Shown here piece by piece: positions 39,004 through 49,212 of a stretch of DNA of 64,000 bases. Every line of letters starts with the position of its first letter. Position 1 is the stretch's first letter. The stretch is from Sphingomonas rosea (GTDB lineage Bacteria; Pseudomonadota; Alphaproteobacteria; Sphingomonadales; Sphingomonadaceae). The notes under the pieces are model-generated. The model saw only the letters and a list, made by a program, of their open reading frames with translations. It made no database searches and was not told the DNA's origin. The stretch covers positions 1,154,501 to 1,218,500 of the forward strand of contig NZ_BAABBR010000001.1 in NCBI RefSeq assembly GCF_039538065.1. The letters are read 5' to 3'. Both the position numbers and the translations under genes were made by a program.

Positions 39004-40575
39004 TCACTCCCACTCGATCGTGCCGGGCGGCTTCGACGTGAAGTCGTAGGTCACGCGGTTGATGCCCTGGACCTCGTTCACGATCCGGGTCGCGACCCGG
39101 CTCAGGAATTCGGGCGCGAAGGGATAGACGTCGGCGGTCATGCCATCGACGCTGGTGACCGCGCGCAAGGCGCAGACGCTGTCGTAGGTCCGCGCGTCGC
39201 CCATGACGCCCACGGTGCGGACCGGAAGCAGCACCGCGAACGCCTGCCAGATGGCGTCGTAGAGCCCGGCGTTGCGAATTTCCTCGAGGTAGATGGCGTC
39301 TGCCTTGCGCAGGATGTCGCAGCGCTCCTTGGTGACCTCGCCCGGGATACGGATCGCGAGGCCCGGCCCCGGGAAGGGGTGGCGGCCGACGAAGGCGGGC
39401 GGGAGACCGAGCTCGACGCCGAGCGCGCGGACCTCGTCCTTGAACAATTCGCGCAAGGGCTCGACGAGCTTCATGTTCATGCGCTCGGGCAGGCCGCCGA
39501 CATTGTGGTGGCTCTTGATCGTGACCGAAGGCCCGCCGGTGAAGCTGACGCTCTCGATGACGTCGGGGTAGAGCGTGCCCTGCGCAAGGAAATCGGCGCC
39601 GCCGATCTTCTTCGCCTCGGCCTCGAACACCTCGATGAAAGTCTTGCCGATGAACTTGCGCTTGGCCTCGGGGTCGCTGACCCCGGCGAGGCCCGAGAGG
39701 AACAGCTCCTCCGCTTCGACGTGCACGAGCGGGATATGATAATGCTCGCGGAACAGGGTGACGACCTGCTCGGCCTCGGCGGCGCGCATCAGCCCGTGGT
39801 CGACGAAGACGCAGGTCAGCTGTTCGCCGATCGCCTCGTGGATGAGGACCGCGGCGACCGCGCTGTCGACCCCGCCCGAGAGGCCGCAAATGACCCGGCC
39901 GCTGCCGACCTGGGCGCGGATGTCGGCGATCTTCTGCTCGCGGTACGCGGCCATGCTCCATTCGCCCGAGCAGCCGCAGATGACCTTCGCGAAGTTGGCG
40001 AGGAGCTTGCCGCCGTCGGGGGTGTGGACCACCTCGGGGTGGAACATCAGGCTGTAGCGCTTGTCCGCCTCGTTGGTGGCGATGGCATAAGGCGCGCCTT
40101 CGGAGCGGGCGACGATCGAGAAGCCGGGCGCGAGGCTTTCGACCCGGTCGCCGTGGCTCATCCAGACCTGATGGGTTTCGCCGACCTCCCACAGGCCATC
40201 GAACAGGGCCGAGGGGGCGACGACCTCGATGAAGGCACGGCCGAATTCCTTCTGGTCGGAGGTGACGACCTTGCCGCCGAGCTGCTGGTGAAGCGTCTGC
40301 TGGCCATAGCAGATGCCGAGCAATGGCAGGCCGCTGTCGAACAGGACCTGGGGCGCGCGCGGGCTGTCTTCCCAAGTGACCGAAGACGGCCCGCCCGAAA
40401 AGATGATGCCCTTGGGATTGAGCCGATGGAAGGCGTCCTCGGCGGCGTTGAACGGCGCGATCTCGCAATAGACGCCGGCCTCGCGGATGCGGCGGGCGAT
40501 CAGCTGCGTGACCTGACTTCCGAAGTCGACGATGAGCAGGGTGTCGCCGAATTGCTCAGGCGTCTGGACGGTCAA
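39004..40575 (-). CDS. guaA: GMP synthase (glutamine-hydrolysing)
   Basis: 523 residues, standard length. Converts XMP to GMP using glutamine and ATP. The N-terminal class-I glutaminase has catalytic C89 in LLGICYGQQ and the HPEV histidine; the ATP pyrophosphatase P-loop SGGVDSAV follows, then the dimerisation domain ending KPPGTIEWE. The frame is open far upstream, but the TTG at 40575 ([19 protein letters not shown]) gives the family length and has CGGAG upstream. Confidence 0.96.
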   Translation of the reverse strand: MTVQTPEQFGDTLLIVDFGSQVTQLIARRIREAGVYCEIAPFNAAEDAFHRLNPKGIIFSGGPSSVTWEDSPRAPQVLFDSGLPLLGICYGQQTLHQQLGGKVVTSDQKEFGRAFIEVVAPSALFDGLWEVGETHQVWMSHGDRVESLAPGFSIVARSEGAPYAIATNEADKRYSLMFHPEVVHTPDGGKLLANFAKVICGCSGEWSMAAYREQKIADIRAQVGSGRVICGLSGGVDSAVAAVLIHEAIGEQLTCVFVDHGLMRAAEAEQVVTLFREHYHIPLVHVEAEELFLSGLAGVSDPEAKRKFIGKTFIEVFEAEAKKIGGADFLAQGTLYPDVIESVSFTGGPSVTIKSHHNVGGLPERMNMKLVEPLRELFKDEVRALGVELGLPPAFVGRHPFPGPGLAIRIPGEVTKERCDILRKADAIYLEEIRNAGLYDAIWQAFAVLLPVRTVGVMGDARTYDSVCALRAVTSVDGMTADVYPFAPEFLSRVATRIVNEVQGINRVTYDFTSKPPGTIEWE

Positions 40576-40603
40576 GGCGGGCGGCTCCGTGGCGCAAGGG
40601 AAA

Positions 40604-40633
40604 GGGCGCCGAAGCCCTATGACTCCGGCGCCC
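40604..40633 (-). terminator. Hairpin after the Gly/Tyr-rich protein gene
   Basis: Perfect 8-bp stem GGGCGCCG/CGGCGCCC with a 14-base loop, 25 bases beyond the minus-strand stop and just before guaA. Followed by only three T residues, so a weak or attenuating terminator. Confidence 0.55.
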
Positions 40634-40657
40634 TCCTGTCCACTAGAGCCCTGAGGC

Positions 40658-41236
40658 TTAGTAGCGGTAGCCGCTCTGACCAACCCGAAGATCGGTGATC
40701 CGGCCGCTGCGGTCGTACTTGCAGTTGAACGAGTACTGGTTGACGCCGGCCTGCTGGTAACCGCCGTACGGCTGGTTGTAGCCGTACTGGCCGTAACCGC
40801 CGTAATTGCCATAGGCCCCGGTGCCGGCCTGACCGTAGACGCGCATGTTGCCCTTGCGGGTGCGCTCGACGCGGTCGATCTGGGTCACGCGGATGCCGGC
40901 CTGCTGATAGCCGCCGTAACCGCCATAACCACCGCCGTAGCCGTTGTTATAGCCGTACTGGCCGCCATTCAGGCGCTGCTCGGCGGCACGGGCACACTGG
41001 TTCACGGCCGCACGCTCGAGGTTGTAGTCGCTCCGGCCGTAATAATTGTTGTAGCCGTACGGGTTCTGGCCGCGGAGGATCGAGTTGAGGATCGACCCTG
41101 TGATGATGTCACCGAGGCCGCCACCACCGTAGCCGCCGTAACCCGGATAATATTGCGCCGCGGCCGGGGCCGCCGCACCGATCGACACGGCTGCAACGGC
41201 AGCCGCACCGGCGAGGATCTTTGCAATAGCCTTCAT
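40658..41236 (-). CDS. Secreted Gly/Tyr-rich protein
   Basis: 192 residues. After a signal peptide ([21 protein letters not shown]) the protein is built of Tyr-Gly-Gly and Tyr-Asn repeats ([34 protein letters not shown]) around a small conserved core with paired cysteines ([26 protein letters not shown]). Similar Gly/Tyr-rich envelope proteins are frequent in sphingomonads. Likely periplasmic or outer-surface; function unknown. Divergent from the L,D-transpeptidase at 41497, sharing a 260-bp control region. Confidence 0.85.
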   Translation of the reverse strand: MKAIAKILAGAAAVAAVSIGAAAPAAAQYYPGYGGYGGGGLGDIITGSILNSILRGQNPYGYNNYYGRSDYNLERAAVNQCARAAEQRLNGGQYGYNNGYGGGYGGYGGYQQAGIRVTQIDRVERTRKGNMRVYGQAGTGAYGNYGGYGQYGYNQPYGGYQQAGVNQYSFNCKYDRSGRITDLRVGQSGYRY

Positions 41237-41371
41237 GGCCACGTCTCCTGGTCTAAGCGAAGCGGCACTGACCGCTCGTGATGCCCTCTTTGGGCGATTC
41301 GCGCTGCATCGCATCTGAATGTCCGGTTTGCTGACGTTCAGGGTCCGCAACGACTTTCCTGTGTTACTCCC

Positions 41372-41471
41372 AACGCAGCAGCGAGAATTATTTTCCGTCT
41401 GCCGTTGACAATTGCCAAAAGTCGCGAATCGAATTGGCAAAGTCGGGAACCCGTCGCAGCCCGTGCGTGTT
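41372..41471. promoter_or_regulatory. Divergent control region: operator-like palindrome and candidate promoters
   Basis: A TTGACA box (41405-41410) directs towards the L,D-transpeptidase. Overlapping its spacer is the perfect inverted repeat TTGCCAA-N15-TTGGCAA (41412-41440), a likely repressor or activator site. GGAAC-N17-TGTT (41446-41471, plus strand) and GGAAA-N16-CGTT (41396 to 41372, minus strand) resemble the alphaproteobacterial general-stress EcfG promoter (GGAAC-N16/17-CGTT), one facing each gene, both imperfect. Confidence 0.4.
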
Positions 41472-41496
41472 TATGGGGCAAACGGAGACCTTTGAA

Positions 41497-42042
41497 ATGA
41501 AGCGCTTAGCTTTGCTCGCCGCGGCTTTTGCCGCGTTTGCGGCGACCCCCAGTCTTGCCGCCGATCTCGTCGCCGACGAGAGCCCCGACGCCGTCATGGC
41601 CGCCTCGACCGCGGTGATGAGTGCCCGTGACGATGCCGCGGATCTTCTGAGCCGCGACCTCAAGCCCGGTGGCTATTGGTGGAACGCCAATCGTCCCGAT
41701 GGCGGTCCGGTCGAAGTGCGGGTCAGCCTCGAAGACCAGCGCGCCTATGTCTATCAGGCGGGCGAACTGATCGGCGTTTCGACCATTTCGTCGGGCAAGC
41801 CGGGCAAGGACACGCCCCCGGGCATCTTCCCGATCCTCGAGAAGAAGACGATGCATCGGAGCCGCAAGTACGACAATGCGCCCATGCCCTTCATGCAGCG
41901 GATCGACAATTACGGGATCGCGCTCCACGCCGGACACATCCCGGGCCGTCCCGCCAGCCACGGCTGCGTGCGCCTGCCCTCGGCCTTTGCGGCCAAGCTC
42001 TTTTCGATGACCAAGGTCGGCGACCGCGTGGTGATCGGCTGA
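41497..42042 (+). CDS. L,D-transpeptidase (YkuD family), secreted
   Basis: 181 residues with a cleavable signal peptide (ALLAAAFAAFAATPSLAA) and a YkuD domain: QRAYVYQAGELIGVSTISSG at the start, then IALHAGH and SHGCVRLP with nucleophile C157. Third YkuD gene of the window and close in layout to the 36.3-kb lipoprotein version (shared PMPxMQ...YGIALHAG pattern), suggesting duplication. The ATG at 41497 has CGGAGA upstream and lies downstream of a candidate stress promoter. A very strong hairpin follows. Confidence 0.9.
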   Translation: MKRLALLAAAFAAFAATPSLAADLVADESPDAVMAASTAVMSARDDAADLLSRDLKPGGYWWNANRPDGGPVEVRVSLEDQRAYVYQAGELIGVSTISSGKPGKDTPPGIFPILEKKTMHRSRKYDNAPMPFMQRIDNYGIALHAGHIPGRPASHGCVRLPSAFAAKLFSMTKVGDRVVIG

Positions 42043-42046
42043 GTTT

Positions 42047-42084
42047 CAGGCCGGCGCGGGGTTTCCCCTGCCCGCGCCGGCCTG
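42047..42084. terminator. Bidirectional hairpin terminator
   Basis: A perfect 14-bp stem (CAGGCCGGCGCGGG / CCCGCGCCGGCCTG) with a 10-base loop sits exactly between two convergent stops. It serves both the plus-strand transpeptidase and the minus-strand S9 peptidase. Confidence 0.85.
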
Positions 42085-42088
42085 ACCC

Positions 42089-44263
42089 TTACTTGATGGC
42101 GAGCCCGGTATACTTCGCCATGAACGCGGCGACGTCGCTCGCTTCCTCGATGATCTTGTCGGTCGGCTTGCCCGAGCCGTGACCCGCGCGGGTTTCGATC
42201 CGGATGAGGTGCGGCTGGCCGTCGGGATCGGCGTGTTGCAACGCGGCGATATACTTGAAGCTGTGCCCCGGAACGACGCGATCGTCGGTGTCGGCCGTGG
42301 TGACCAGGACCGCCGGATAGCGCACGCCCGTCTTGATGTTGTGATAAGGCGAATAGCTCAGCAGGGTGCGGAAATCGGCCTCCTTGTTGGGATAGCCATA
42401 ATCGTCGACCCAGTAGCGCCCCGCGGTGAAGCGGTCGAAGCGCAGCATGTCCATCACGCCCACCGCCGGGTTGGCGGCGGCGAAGAGATCGGGGCGTTGG
42501 TTGACGACCGCGCCGATCAGCAGGCCGCCGTTCGAGCCGCCCTGCACCGCGAGCCCGCCCTTGGGCGTCACGCCCGTCGCGATCAGCGCTTCGCCCGCGC
42601 CGATGAAATCGTCGAACACGTTCTGCTTGTTCTGGAGGCGACCGGCGTCGTGCCACGCCTTGCCATATTCACCGCCGCCACGGATGTTCGCCTGAACCCA
42701 GGCGCCGCCCTGCTCGAGCCAGGCGAGGCGGGTCGCGGAGAAGCTCGGAGTCAGCGAGACGTTGAACCCGCCATAGCCGTAGAGCAACGTCGGGACGGGC
42801 CCGGTCACCCCCTTCTTGCGGACGATGAACATCGGCACACGGGTCCCGTCCTTCGACGCGAAGAATCGCTGCTCGACGGTGAAGTCGTCGGGGTTGAAGA
42901 GGAGCTTCGGCTCGAACCAGGCGGTGCTGGCGTTCGACCGGACGTCATAGCGGTAGATGGTCGTCGGACGGTTGAAGCTGGTGAAGGCGAAGAAGGTCTC
43001 GGAGTCGTCGAGATCGCCCGAGAAACCCGCCGCCGTGCCGATCCCCGGAAGCTCGATCGAGCGCTCGAGTGCGCCGGCGAGGCTGTGGACGCGCACCGCG
43101 GTCGCGGCATCCTTGAGGTAGGACAGGATGAGCTTGCCGCCGACGAGGCTCGAGCCGCTCAGTGTTTCGGGCTGCTCGGCGACGATGGTCGTCTTGTTCG
43201 GACGCGCGGCGTTGACGTCGATCGCCACGACCTTGAGGCGCGGGGCGCCGTCGTTGGTCTGGAAATAATAGGTCGAGCCGCGGTTGCCGATGTAGCTATA
43301 GTCGTGGGTGAAGCCCGGGATCAGGGTGCGCGGCCTGGCGCCCTTCTTCTGCCAGTCGAGCAGGGTGACTTCATAGCGCTCGTCGGTGCCGCTCGAGGAG
43401 GTGACGACGAGGGTCGAGCCGTCGTCGCTGATCACCGCGCCATGGTTGAGGTCGGGCCGGTCGGGCGTCGCGTAAAGCAGTCGGTCGGCGTCCTGGCCGG
43501 TGCCGACGCGGTGGTAATAGACCATCTGGTTCTTGTTGAGGCTGGTGAAGTCCTGCCCGCCCGCGGCCTCGGGATAGCGCGAGTAGACGAAGCCCTTGCC
43601 GTCCTTGGACCAGGAAAGGCCCGAGAACTTCACCCACTTGATCTCGTCACCGAGCAGCTTGCCGGTGGCGACGTCGATGACCTTCAGGGTGCGCCAGTCC
43701 GAGCCACCGTCCTGGATCGCATAGAGGAGATATTTGCCGTCCTCGCTCGGCACCCATTCGGCGAGCGCGGTGGCGCCGTCCTTGGCGAAGCTATTGGGGT
43801 CGACGAGCAGGCGCTCGGTCCCGTTCAGGCCGTCGCGGACATAGAGCGGCGACTGGTTCTGGAGGCCCGAGTTGCGGGCGTAGAAGTAGCGGTTGCCCTT
43901 CTTCACCGGCACGCCGACACGCTCGTAATTGTAGAGCTCGGTCATCCGCTTCTTGAGGATGTCGCGGCCGGGGATGCTGGCGAGGAATCCGTTGGTGACG
44001 GCATTTTCCTGCGCGACCCAGGCGGCGACCTCGGGATCTTTGCGCACGTCGTTCTCGAGCCAGCGATAGGGGTCGGCGACGGGCGTTCCGAACTGGGTCT
44101 CGACGAGATCGACCCGGCGGGTCTGCGGATAGGCGAGCGCGGGCGCAGCCGGTTCGGCGGCGGGAGTTTCGACCGGCGGCGGGGTCATCGCCGCTTCGGG
44201 CGGCGGGGTGGTCGAGCAGGCGGACACGATCGGAAGGGTCATCAGGAACAGGCTCTTGCGCAT
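42089..44263 (-). CDS. Prolyl oligopeptidase family protein (S9A), lipoprotein
   Basis: 724 residues. An N-terminal lipobox-like signal (LPIVSAC) leads into a beta-propeller gate and a C-terminal alpha/beta-hydrolase peptidase domain. The catalytic serine is S577 in GGSNGGLL, the aspartate lies in DTDDRVVPGH and the histidine in RAGHGSGKP. Such enzymes cut short peptides after proline, here probably in the periplasm. Next to it, divergently, lie an M20 peptidase and an OPT peptide transporter, which fits a peptide-scavenging locus. Confidence 0.93.
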   Translation of the reverse strand: MRKSLFLMTLPIVSACSTTPPPEAAMTPPPVETPAAEPAAPALAYPQTRRVDLVETQFGTPVADPYRWLENDVRKDPEVAAWVAQENAVTNGFLASIPGRDILKKRMTELYNYERVGVPVKKGNRYFYARNSGLQNQSPLYVRDGLNGTERLLVDPNSFAKDGATALAEWVPSEDGKYLLYAIQDGGSDWRTLKVIDVATGKLLGDEIKWVKFSGLSWSKDGKGFVYSRYPEAAGGQDFTSLNKNQMVYYHRVGTGQDADRLLYATPDRPDLNHGAVISDDGSTLVVTSSSGTDERYEVTLLDWQKKGARPRTLIPGFTHDYSYIGNRGSTYYFQTNDGAPRLKVVAIDVNAARPNKTTIVAEQPETLSGSSLVGGKLILSYLKDAATAVRVHSLAGALERSIELPGIGTAAGFSGDLDDSETFFAFTSFNRPTTIYRYDVRSNASTAWFEPKLLFNPDDFTVEQRFFASKDGTRVPMFIVRKKGVTGPVPTLLYGYGGFNVSLTPSFSATRLAWLEQGGAWVQANIRGGGEYGKAWHDAGRLQNKQNVFDDFIGAGEALIATGVTPKGGLAVQGGSNGGLLIGAVVNQRPDLFAAANPAVGVMDMLRFDRFTAGRYWVDDYGYPNKEADFRTLLSYSPYHNIKTGVRYPAVLVTTADTDDRVVPGHSFKYIAALQHADPDGQPHLIRIETRAGHGSGKPTDKIIEEASDVAAFMAKYTGLAIK

Positions 44264-44373
44264 GGAAAGTCCCTATGTGGGGGCCGAGGGAGATGCGAAA
44301 AGGCTAGCAGCCGCACGGCCCCGTGCAAGGGCGGCGGCTTGCGTCGGGCCATGAACCGGCGCAATCCGCCGCC

Positions 44374-45582
44374 ATGACCCTCGTCAACACCGATTTCCAC
44401 GCCGCCGCCGAGGCCGAGTATGACGCGATGATCGCGCTCCGCCGGGCAATTCATGCCGATCCCGAGCTCGGGCTGCACTGCACCCGGACGAGCGCCAAGC
44501 TGAAGGCCTCGCTCGAGGGCCTCCCGCTCGAGATCCGCGACAGCACGAGCACCAGCGGGTTCGTCGCGATCCTGCGCGGCGCCCGGCCGGGCCGGACCGT
44601 GCTCCTGCGCGGCGACATGGACGCGCTTCCGATCCACGAGGAGACGGGGCTCGATTTCGCCAGCCAGACCGATGGCAAGATGCATGCCTGCGGACACGAC
44701 ACGCATTCGGCGATGCTCTCGGCAGCGGCGCGGATCCTCTGCGCCCAGCAGGCGAGCCTCGAAGGCACAATCGTCTTCATGTTCCAGCCGGGCGAGGAAG
44801 GCCATCACGGCGCGCGCTTCATGATCGAGGACGGGTTGCTCGACGATCCCAAGCCCGACGCCGCCTTCGCACTCCACATCTGGCCGACCATGCCGGGCGG
44901 CGTGGTGACGAGCCGGACCGGCGCGCTGCTCGCGTCGACCGATGCGCTCAACGCCACCATTCGCGGCAAGGGCGGGCATGCGGCCATGCCTTATGACGCG
45001 ATCGATCCCATCCCCGTCGCCTGCGAGGCGGTCGGTGCGTTGCAGGCGCATCTCGCGCGGCGCGTCCCCTTCTTCGACGCGGCGGTCATCTCGATCACGC
45101 AGATCCACGCCGGCACCGCCTACAATGTCATCCCCGAAACGGTGGAACTGAAGGGCACGCTCCGCACCCTGTCGGACGAGCGCCGCACCGCCGAGAAAGC
45201 GGCGATCGAGCGGATCGTGACCGCGGTCGCGTCGGCGCACGACTGCACCGCCGAGGTCCGGATCGACCAGGGCTACCCCGCCTGCCGCAACGATGCGCGC
45301 GCGGTGGCGCTGGTCGAGGGCCTGGCCAAGGATCTGTTCGGCGAAGACCAATATGTCGAAATGCCCACCCCCATCATGGGCGGCGAGGATTTCGCCTACG
45401 TGCTCCAGAAGGTGCCGGGCTGCATGGCCTTCGTCGGGGTCGCCCCGCCGGATGAGGCCGCGCCGGGCGGCCGGGCGGGACTGCACCATGCCAAGATGAC
45501 GGTCCACGAAGAGTGGCTGACCCGCGGCGTCGCGCTTCACTGCGGCTTTGCCACCCGCTTCCTCGCGCGCGGCTGGGAGTAA
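44374..45582 (+). CDS. M20 family amidohydrolase/peptidase
   Basis: 402 residues of the hippurate-hydrolase/IAA-amino-acid-hydrolase class of M20 metalloenzymes: RRAIHADPELG, LLRGDMDALPIHEE, CGHDTHSAML (metal ligands), QPGEEGHHGARFMIEDG, and GGEDFAYVLQ near the end. Removes acyl groups from amino acids or cuts dipeptides. The ATG at 44374 starts the conserved part; a GTG 17 codons upstream is possible, and neither has a clear ribosome site. Followed seven bases later by an OPT transporter, so uptake and hydrolysis are likely linked. Confidence 0.88.
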   Translation: MTLVNTDFHAAAEAEYDAMIALRRAIHADPELGLHCTRTSAKLKASLEGLPLEIRDSTSTSGFVAILRGARPGRTVLLRGDMDALPIHEETGLDFASQTDGKMHACGHDTHSAMLSAAARILCAQQASLEGTIVFMFQPGEEGHHGARFMIEDGLLDDPKPDAAFALHIWPTMPGGVVTSRTGALLASTDALNATIRGKGGHAAMPYDAIDPIPVACEAVGALQAHLARRVPFFDAAVISITQIHAGTAYNVIPETVELKGTLRTLSDERRTAEKAAIERIVTAVASAHDCTAEVRIDQGYPACRNDARAVALVEGLAKDLFGEDQYVEMPTPIMGGEDFAYVLQKVPGCMAFVGVAPPDEAAPGGRAGLHHAKMTVHEEWLTRGVALHCGFATRFLARGWE

Positions 45583-45588
45583 ACCCCC

Positions 45589-47583
45589 ATGAAGGAACTC
45601 ACCCTCCGCGGGATCATCCTCGGCGCGCTGCTGACGATCCTCTTCACCGCCGCCAACGTCTATCTCGGTTTGAAGATCGGGATCACCTTCGCGACCTCGA
45701 TTCCCGCCGCGGTCATCTCGATGGCGGTGCTCAAGCTGGTCCGCGATTCGACCATCCAGGAAAACAACATCGTCCAGACGATCGCCTCCTCGGCGGGCAC
45801 GCTCAGCGCGATCATCTTCGTCCTTCCGGGCCTGATCATGGTCGGCTGGTGGACGGGCTTCCCCTACTGGCTGAGCGTCGCGGTGATCGGCATCGGCGGC
45901 ATCCTCGGGGTCATGTATTCGGTGCCGCTCCGGCGCGCGCTCGTGACCGGAAGCGACCTCCCCTATCCCGAAGGCGTTGCGGCGGCCGAAGTGCTCAAGG
46001 TCGGCGCAGGCGTCGGCGGGGCGGAAGAGAACAAGCGCGGGCTCACCGCCATCGTCATTTCTTCGGTCGTCTCGGCCTTCTACTTCATGTTCGCCAAGAC
46101 CCGGATCGTCGCCGAATCGGCCGAGAAGAGCTTCCGTCTCGGTGCGGGCGCGACCAGCGCCTCGGCCAGCCTGTCGATGGCGCTGATCGGGGTCGGCCAC
46201 CTCGTCGGCATGGCCGTCGGCATCGCGATGATCGTCGGGCTGCTTATCGCGAGGCTCGGGCTGCTGCCGTGGCTCACCGCCGATCAGGTCTCGGCCGGCG
46301 GCGCGCTCGACGAGATCGTCTCGACCACCTTCCGCGAGAAGGTCCGCTTCATCGGCGCTGGCACCATCGGCGTCGCCGCCATCTGGACGCTGCTCAAGAT
46401 CATTGGCCCCATCGCCAGGGGAATCCGCGAGGCGATGGCCGCCAATCGCAAGCGGCAGGGCGGCGAAGCGCTCGAGCTCACCGAGCGCGACCTTCCGATC
46501 ACCATCGTCGGTGGCACGATCGTCGCCGCGATGATCCCGATCGCGCTGCTTCTTGCGGCGTTCGCCAAATCGGGGCCGATCGCGACGATGGAGGGCACGA
46601 CGCTGACGCTGTCGATCCTCTACATCCTCGGCGCAGGCATCGTGATCGCCTCGGTCTGCGGTTACATGGCGGGCCTGATCGGCGCCTCGAACAGCCCGAT
46701 CTCGGGCGTCGGCATCCTCTCGGTGCTCGGCATCTCGCTGATCCTCGCCGCGCTGTTCGGGCAGGGAGCAGGCGATGGCGCGGATACCAAGGCGCTCGTC
46801 GCCTTCGCCCTGTTCGTCACCGCCATCATCTTCGGCATTGCGACCATCTCGAACGACAACCTCCAGGACCTGAAGACCGGGCAGCTGGTCGGGGCCACCC
46901 CGTGGCGCCAGCAGGTCGCGCTGGTTCTCGGCGTCGTCTTCGGTGCCTTGGTGATCCCGCCGATCCTCGAGCTCCTCAACAGCGCCTTCGGCTTCCAGGG
47001 CGCGCCCGGTGCGGGCCCGAACGCCCTCGCCGCCCCGCAGGCCGCGCTCATCTCCGCAATCGCGCAGGGCGTGCTCGGCGGTAACCTCGACTGGGGCCTG
47101 ATCGGCACCGGCGCAATCATCGGCGTGGTCGTGATCGTCATCGACGAGGTGCTTCGCGGCACGACGAAGAAGTACAGCCTGCCCGCGCTGGCGGTCGGCA
47201 TGGGCATCTATCTGCCGATGGACCTGACCCTGCTGATCCCGATCGGCGCGCTGCTGGGCTGGCTCTACAATCGCTGGGCCGAGAAGCAGCAGAACCCCGG
47301 CTTCGCCGAGCGGATCGGGACGCTGATGGCGACCGGCCTCATCGTCGGCGAGAGCCTGATGGGCGTCGCTTATGCCGCGATCGTCGCCGGCGCCGAGCGC
47401 GCTGGCAGCGAGAATGCCGGCGAGGTGCTGGCGCTGGTCGAGGACTTCCCGTGGGCGGTCCCGCTCGGCATCCTGCTCTTCACCGGGCTGATCGTCTTCC
47501 TCTATGCCTGGACCAGCAAGGCCGCGCGCACCGCGCCGCTTGCCGCCGACCCCCTCCAGCCCAGCGAAGCGACCTATCGATGA
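45589..47583 (+). CDS. OPT family oligopeptide transporter
   Basis: 664 residues with about 14-16 membrane segments. The N-terminus ([28 protein letters not shown]), the [12 protein letters not shown] stretch and the [15 protein letters not shown] motif are typical of bacterial OPT (YSL-like) transporters, which import oligopeptides or metal-peptide conjugates by proton symport. Starts seven bases after the M20 peptidase and overlaps queF by four bases (ATGA). Confidence 0.93.
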   Translation: MKELTLRGIILGALLTILFTAANVYLGLKIGITFATSIPAAVISMAVLKLVRDSTIQENNIVQTIASSAGTLSAIIFVLPGLIMVGWWTGFPYWLSVAVIGIGGILGVMYSVPLRRALVTGSDLPYPEGVAAAEVLKVGAGVGGAEENKRGLTAIVISSVVSAFYFMFAKTRIVAESAEKSFRLGAGATSASASLSMALIGVGHLVGMAVGIAMIVGLLIARLGLLPWLTADQVSAGGALDEIVSTTFREKVRFIGAGTIGVAAIWTLLKIIGPIARGIREAMAANRKRQGGEALELTERDLPITIVGGTIVAAMIPIALLLAAFAKSGPIATMEGTTLTLSILYILGAGIVIASVCGYMAGLIGASNSPISGVGILSVLGISLILAALFGQGAGDGADTKALVAFALFVTAIIFGIATISNDNLQDLKTGQLVGATPWRQQVALVLGVVFGALVIPPILELLNSAFGFQGAPGAGPNALAAPQAALISAIAQGVLGGNLDWGLIGTGAIIGVVVIVIDEVLRGTTKKYSLPALAVGMGIYLPMDLTLLIPIGALLGWLYNRWAEKQQNPGFAERIGTLMATGLIVGESLMGVAYAAIVAGAERAGSENAGEVLALVEDFPWAVPLGILLFTGLIVFLYAWTSKAARTAPLAADPLQPSEATYR

Positions 47584-48032
47584 GCCTCACCCCCAAGTTC
47601 CTCGGCCAGAACAGCGCGCTCCCAGCCTCGCCCGAGGAAGCCACGCTCGACTATGTCCCCAACCCGCGGGTCGGCAGCCTCTACCTCGTCCGCTTCGCCG
47701 CGCCCGAGTTCACCTCGCTCTGCCCGGTGACCGGCCAGCCCGACTTCGCGCATCTCGTGCTCGACTATGCGCCGGGCGAAACCATTGTCGAATCGAAGAG
47801 CCTCAAGCTGTTTCTCGGCTCGTTCCGCAACCATTGCGGCTTCCACGAGGACGTGACGGTGGGCATCGGCCAGCGCCTGTTCGACGAGATGAAGCCGCGC
47901 TGGCTGCGGATCGGCGGCTACTGGTATCCGCGCGGCGGGATCCCGATCGACGTCTTCTGGCAGTCCTCGGCAACGCCCGAGGGGCTGTGGGTCCCCGACC
48001 AGGGCGTGGCGGGCTATCGCGGGAGAGGGTGA
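47580..48032 (+). CDS. queF: NADPH-dependent 7-cyano-7-deazaguanine reductase
   Basis: 150 residues, the short (YkvM-type) QueF. Reduces preQ0 to preQ1 for the tRNA modification queuosine. The catalytic cysteine is C48 in [14 protein letters not shown] with the general acid D55; the QueF signature [15 protein letters not shown] and the HEDVT stretch follow. The ATG overlaps the OPT stop, and the stop overlaps the next start, so it is read in one transcript with unrelated neighbours. No other queuosine gene is in the window. Confidence 0.96.
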   Translation: MSLTPKFLGQNSALPASPEEATLDYVPNPRVGSLYLVRFAAPEFTSLCPVTGQPDFAHLVLDYAPGETIVESKSLKLFLGSFRNHCGFHEDVTVGIGQRLFDEMKPRWLRIGGYWYPRGGIPIDVFWQSSATPEGLWVPDQGVAGYRGRG

Positions 48033-48859
48033 TGGACGATCTGGTTTCGATCTCGTGGCTGGCGGCGAACCTCAAGGCCGCCGACCTCGTCGTGCTCGAC
48101 GCGAGCTGGCACCTCCCCACCGCCAATCGCGACCCGCGGCAGGAATATGCGGCGCACCACATTCCGGGCGCGCGCTTCTTCGACATCGAGGCGCTGGCGG
48201 ATCACGATGCCGCGACCAGCCACATGCTGCCGAGCGCGGCGGCGTTTGCGGCGGGGATGGAAGCGCTTGGGGTCGGTTCGGACGACCGGATCGTCATCTA
48301 CGACCAGAGCGACCTTCATACCTCGGCGCGGGCCTGGTTCATGCTTCGCCACTATGGCGCCCGTAACGTCGCAATCCTCGACGGCGGATTGAAGCAGTGG
48401 CTCGCCGAGGGCCAGCCGACCGACAGCAAGCCGCCGACCGAGCGGCCGGCCCGCTTCGCCGCCATCGAGGCCAAGGGCGAGGTCGTGACCAAGGACGACA
48501 TCCTGCGCGGCGTCGGGGTGCCGTTGCTCGACGCGCGCGGCGCGGCGCGCTTCGCCGGGACCGAGCCCGAGCCGCGCCCGGGCATGGCCGCCGGACATAT
48601 CCCGGGCGCAAAGAATTTGCCGTTCGGCGCGCTCTACGCCGAGGACGGGCGCTTTCGCTCTCCTGACGAACTGCGCCGGGCCTTCGCGAATGCCGGGCTC
48701 GATCCGGCGCGGCCGTTCGTCGCGACCTGCGGGTCGGGGGTCACCGCCAACAGCCTGATCTTCGCCGCGCGACTGCTCGGCAACCGCGACACCCGGCTCT
48801 ACGACGGCAGCTGGAGCGAATGGGGCGCGGACCCGCACACGCCCAAGGAACAGGGTTAG
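48032..48859 (+). CDS. sseA: Sulfurtransferase (3-mercaptopyruvate sulfurtransferase type)
   Basis: 275 residues made of two rhodanese domains. The active loop in the second domain is CGSGVTA with catalytic C233, the sequence characteristic of 3-mercaptopyruvate sulfurtransferase rather than thiosulfate-specific rhodanese (CRKGVT). Moves sulfur from mercaptopyruvate to thiophilic acceptors. Overlaps queF by one base. Its stop overlaps that of the convergent gene (TTAG). Confidence 0.92.
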   Translation: MDDLVSISWLAANLKAADLVVLDASWHLPTANRDPRQEYAAHHIPGARFFDIEALADHDAATSHMLPSAAAFAAGMEALGVGSDDRIVIYDQSDLHTSARAWFMLRHYGARNVAILDGGLKQWLAEGQPTDSKPPTERPARFAAIEAKGEVVTKDDILRGVGVPLLDARGAARFAGTEPEPRPGMAAGHIPGAKNLPFGALYAEDGRFRSPDELRRAFANAGLDPARPFVATCGSGVTANSLIFAARLLGNRDTRLYDGSWSEWGADPHTPKEQG

Positions 48860-49212
48860 GCGCGGCCCGCGAACAGGGCCTGGATGCCCGCGAGATCGCG
48901 GCGGAGCGTGTCGCCGAGCACGTCGATCGCTGCCGGGTGCGGCGTCTCGCCGGCGGTTTCCGCCCCGATCAGCGCCTCGATCCCCGCCGCCGCGGTACCC
49001 GCCACCCGGATCGAGCGATGGTCGGCGCAGCGCTGAACCGCTTGCGGCGCGAGCGGGAGCAGTTCCTCGAACGCGATCTCCGCCGGGTCACGGCGCGGGC
49101 GGCCTTCGAACATCTCCACCAGCGCGAGTGCCTGGCGCACGCTGCGCAGGCGCGCGACGGCTTCACTGTAGGGCGCCGATTCGACCGGTTGCTCGGGCTG
49201 GAAGTGGATCAT
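48856..49212 (-). CDS. Hypothetical helical protein, 118 aa
   Basis: 118 residues, largely helical (VARLRSVRQALALVEMFEG; AEIAFEELLPLAPQAVQ; IDVLGDTLRRDLAGIQALF), with no signal peptide, membrane helix or motif I can name. The ATG at 49212 lies inside the 3' arm of a perfect inverted repeat and has no ribosome site. The gene follows the CtrA-like regulator on the same strand by 62 bp and could be part of its unit. The sequence is not obviously DNA-binding. Confidence 0.65.
   Translation of the reverse strand: MIHFQPEQPVESAPYSEAVARLRSVRQALALVEMFEGRPRRDPAEIAFEELLPLAPQAVQRCADHRSIRVAGTAAAGIEALIGAETAGETPHPAAIDVLGDTLRRDLAGIQALFAGRA

Noticed and set aside
40658-41236. Tandem Tyr-Gly-Gly coding repeats as a DNA repeat array or CRISPR
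   Set aside because: Units are irregular in length and in frame with a secreted protein; there are no spacers.
42179-44377. 732-codon plus-strand frame opposite the S9 peptidase
   Set aside because: Antisense shadow; the minus strand has clear catalytic motifs and a signal peptide.
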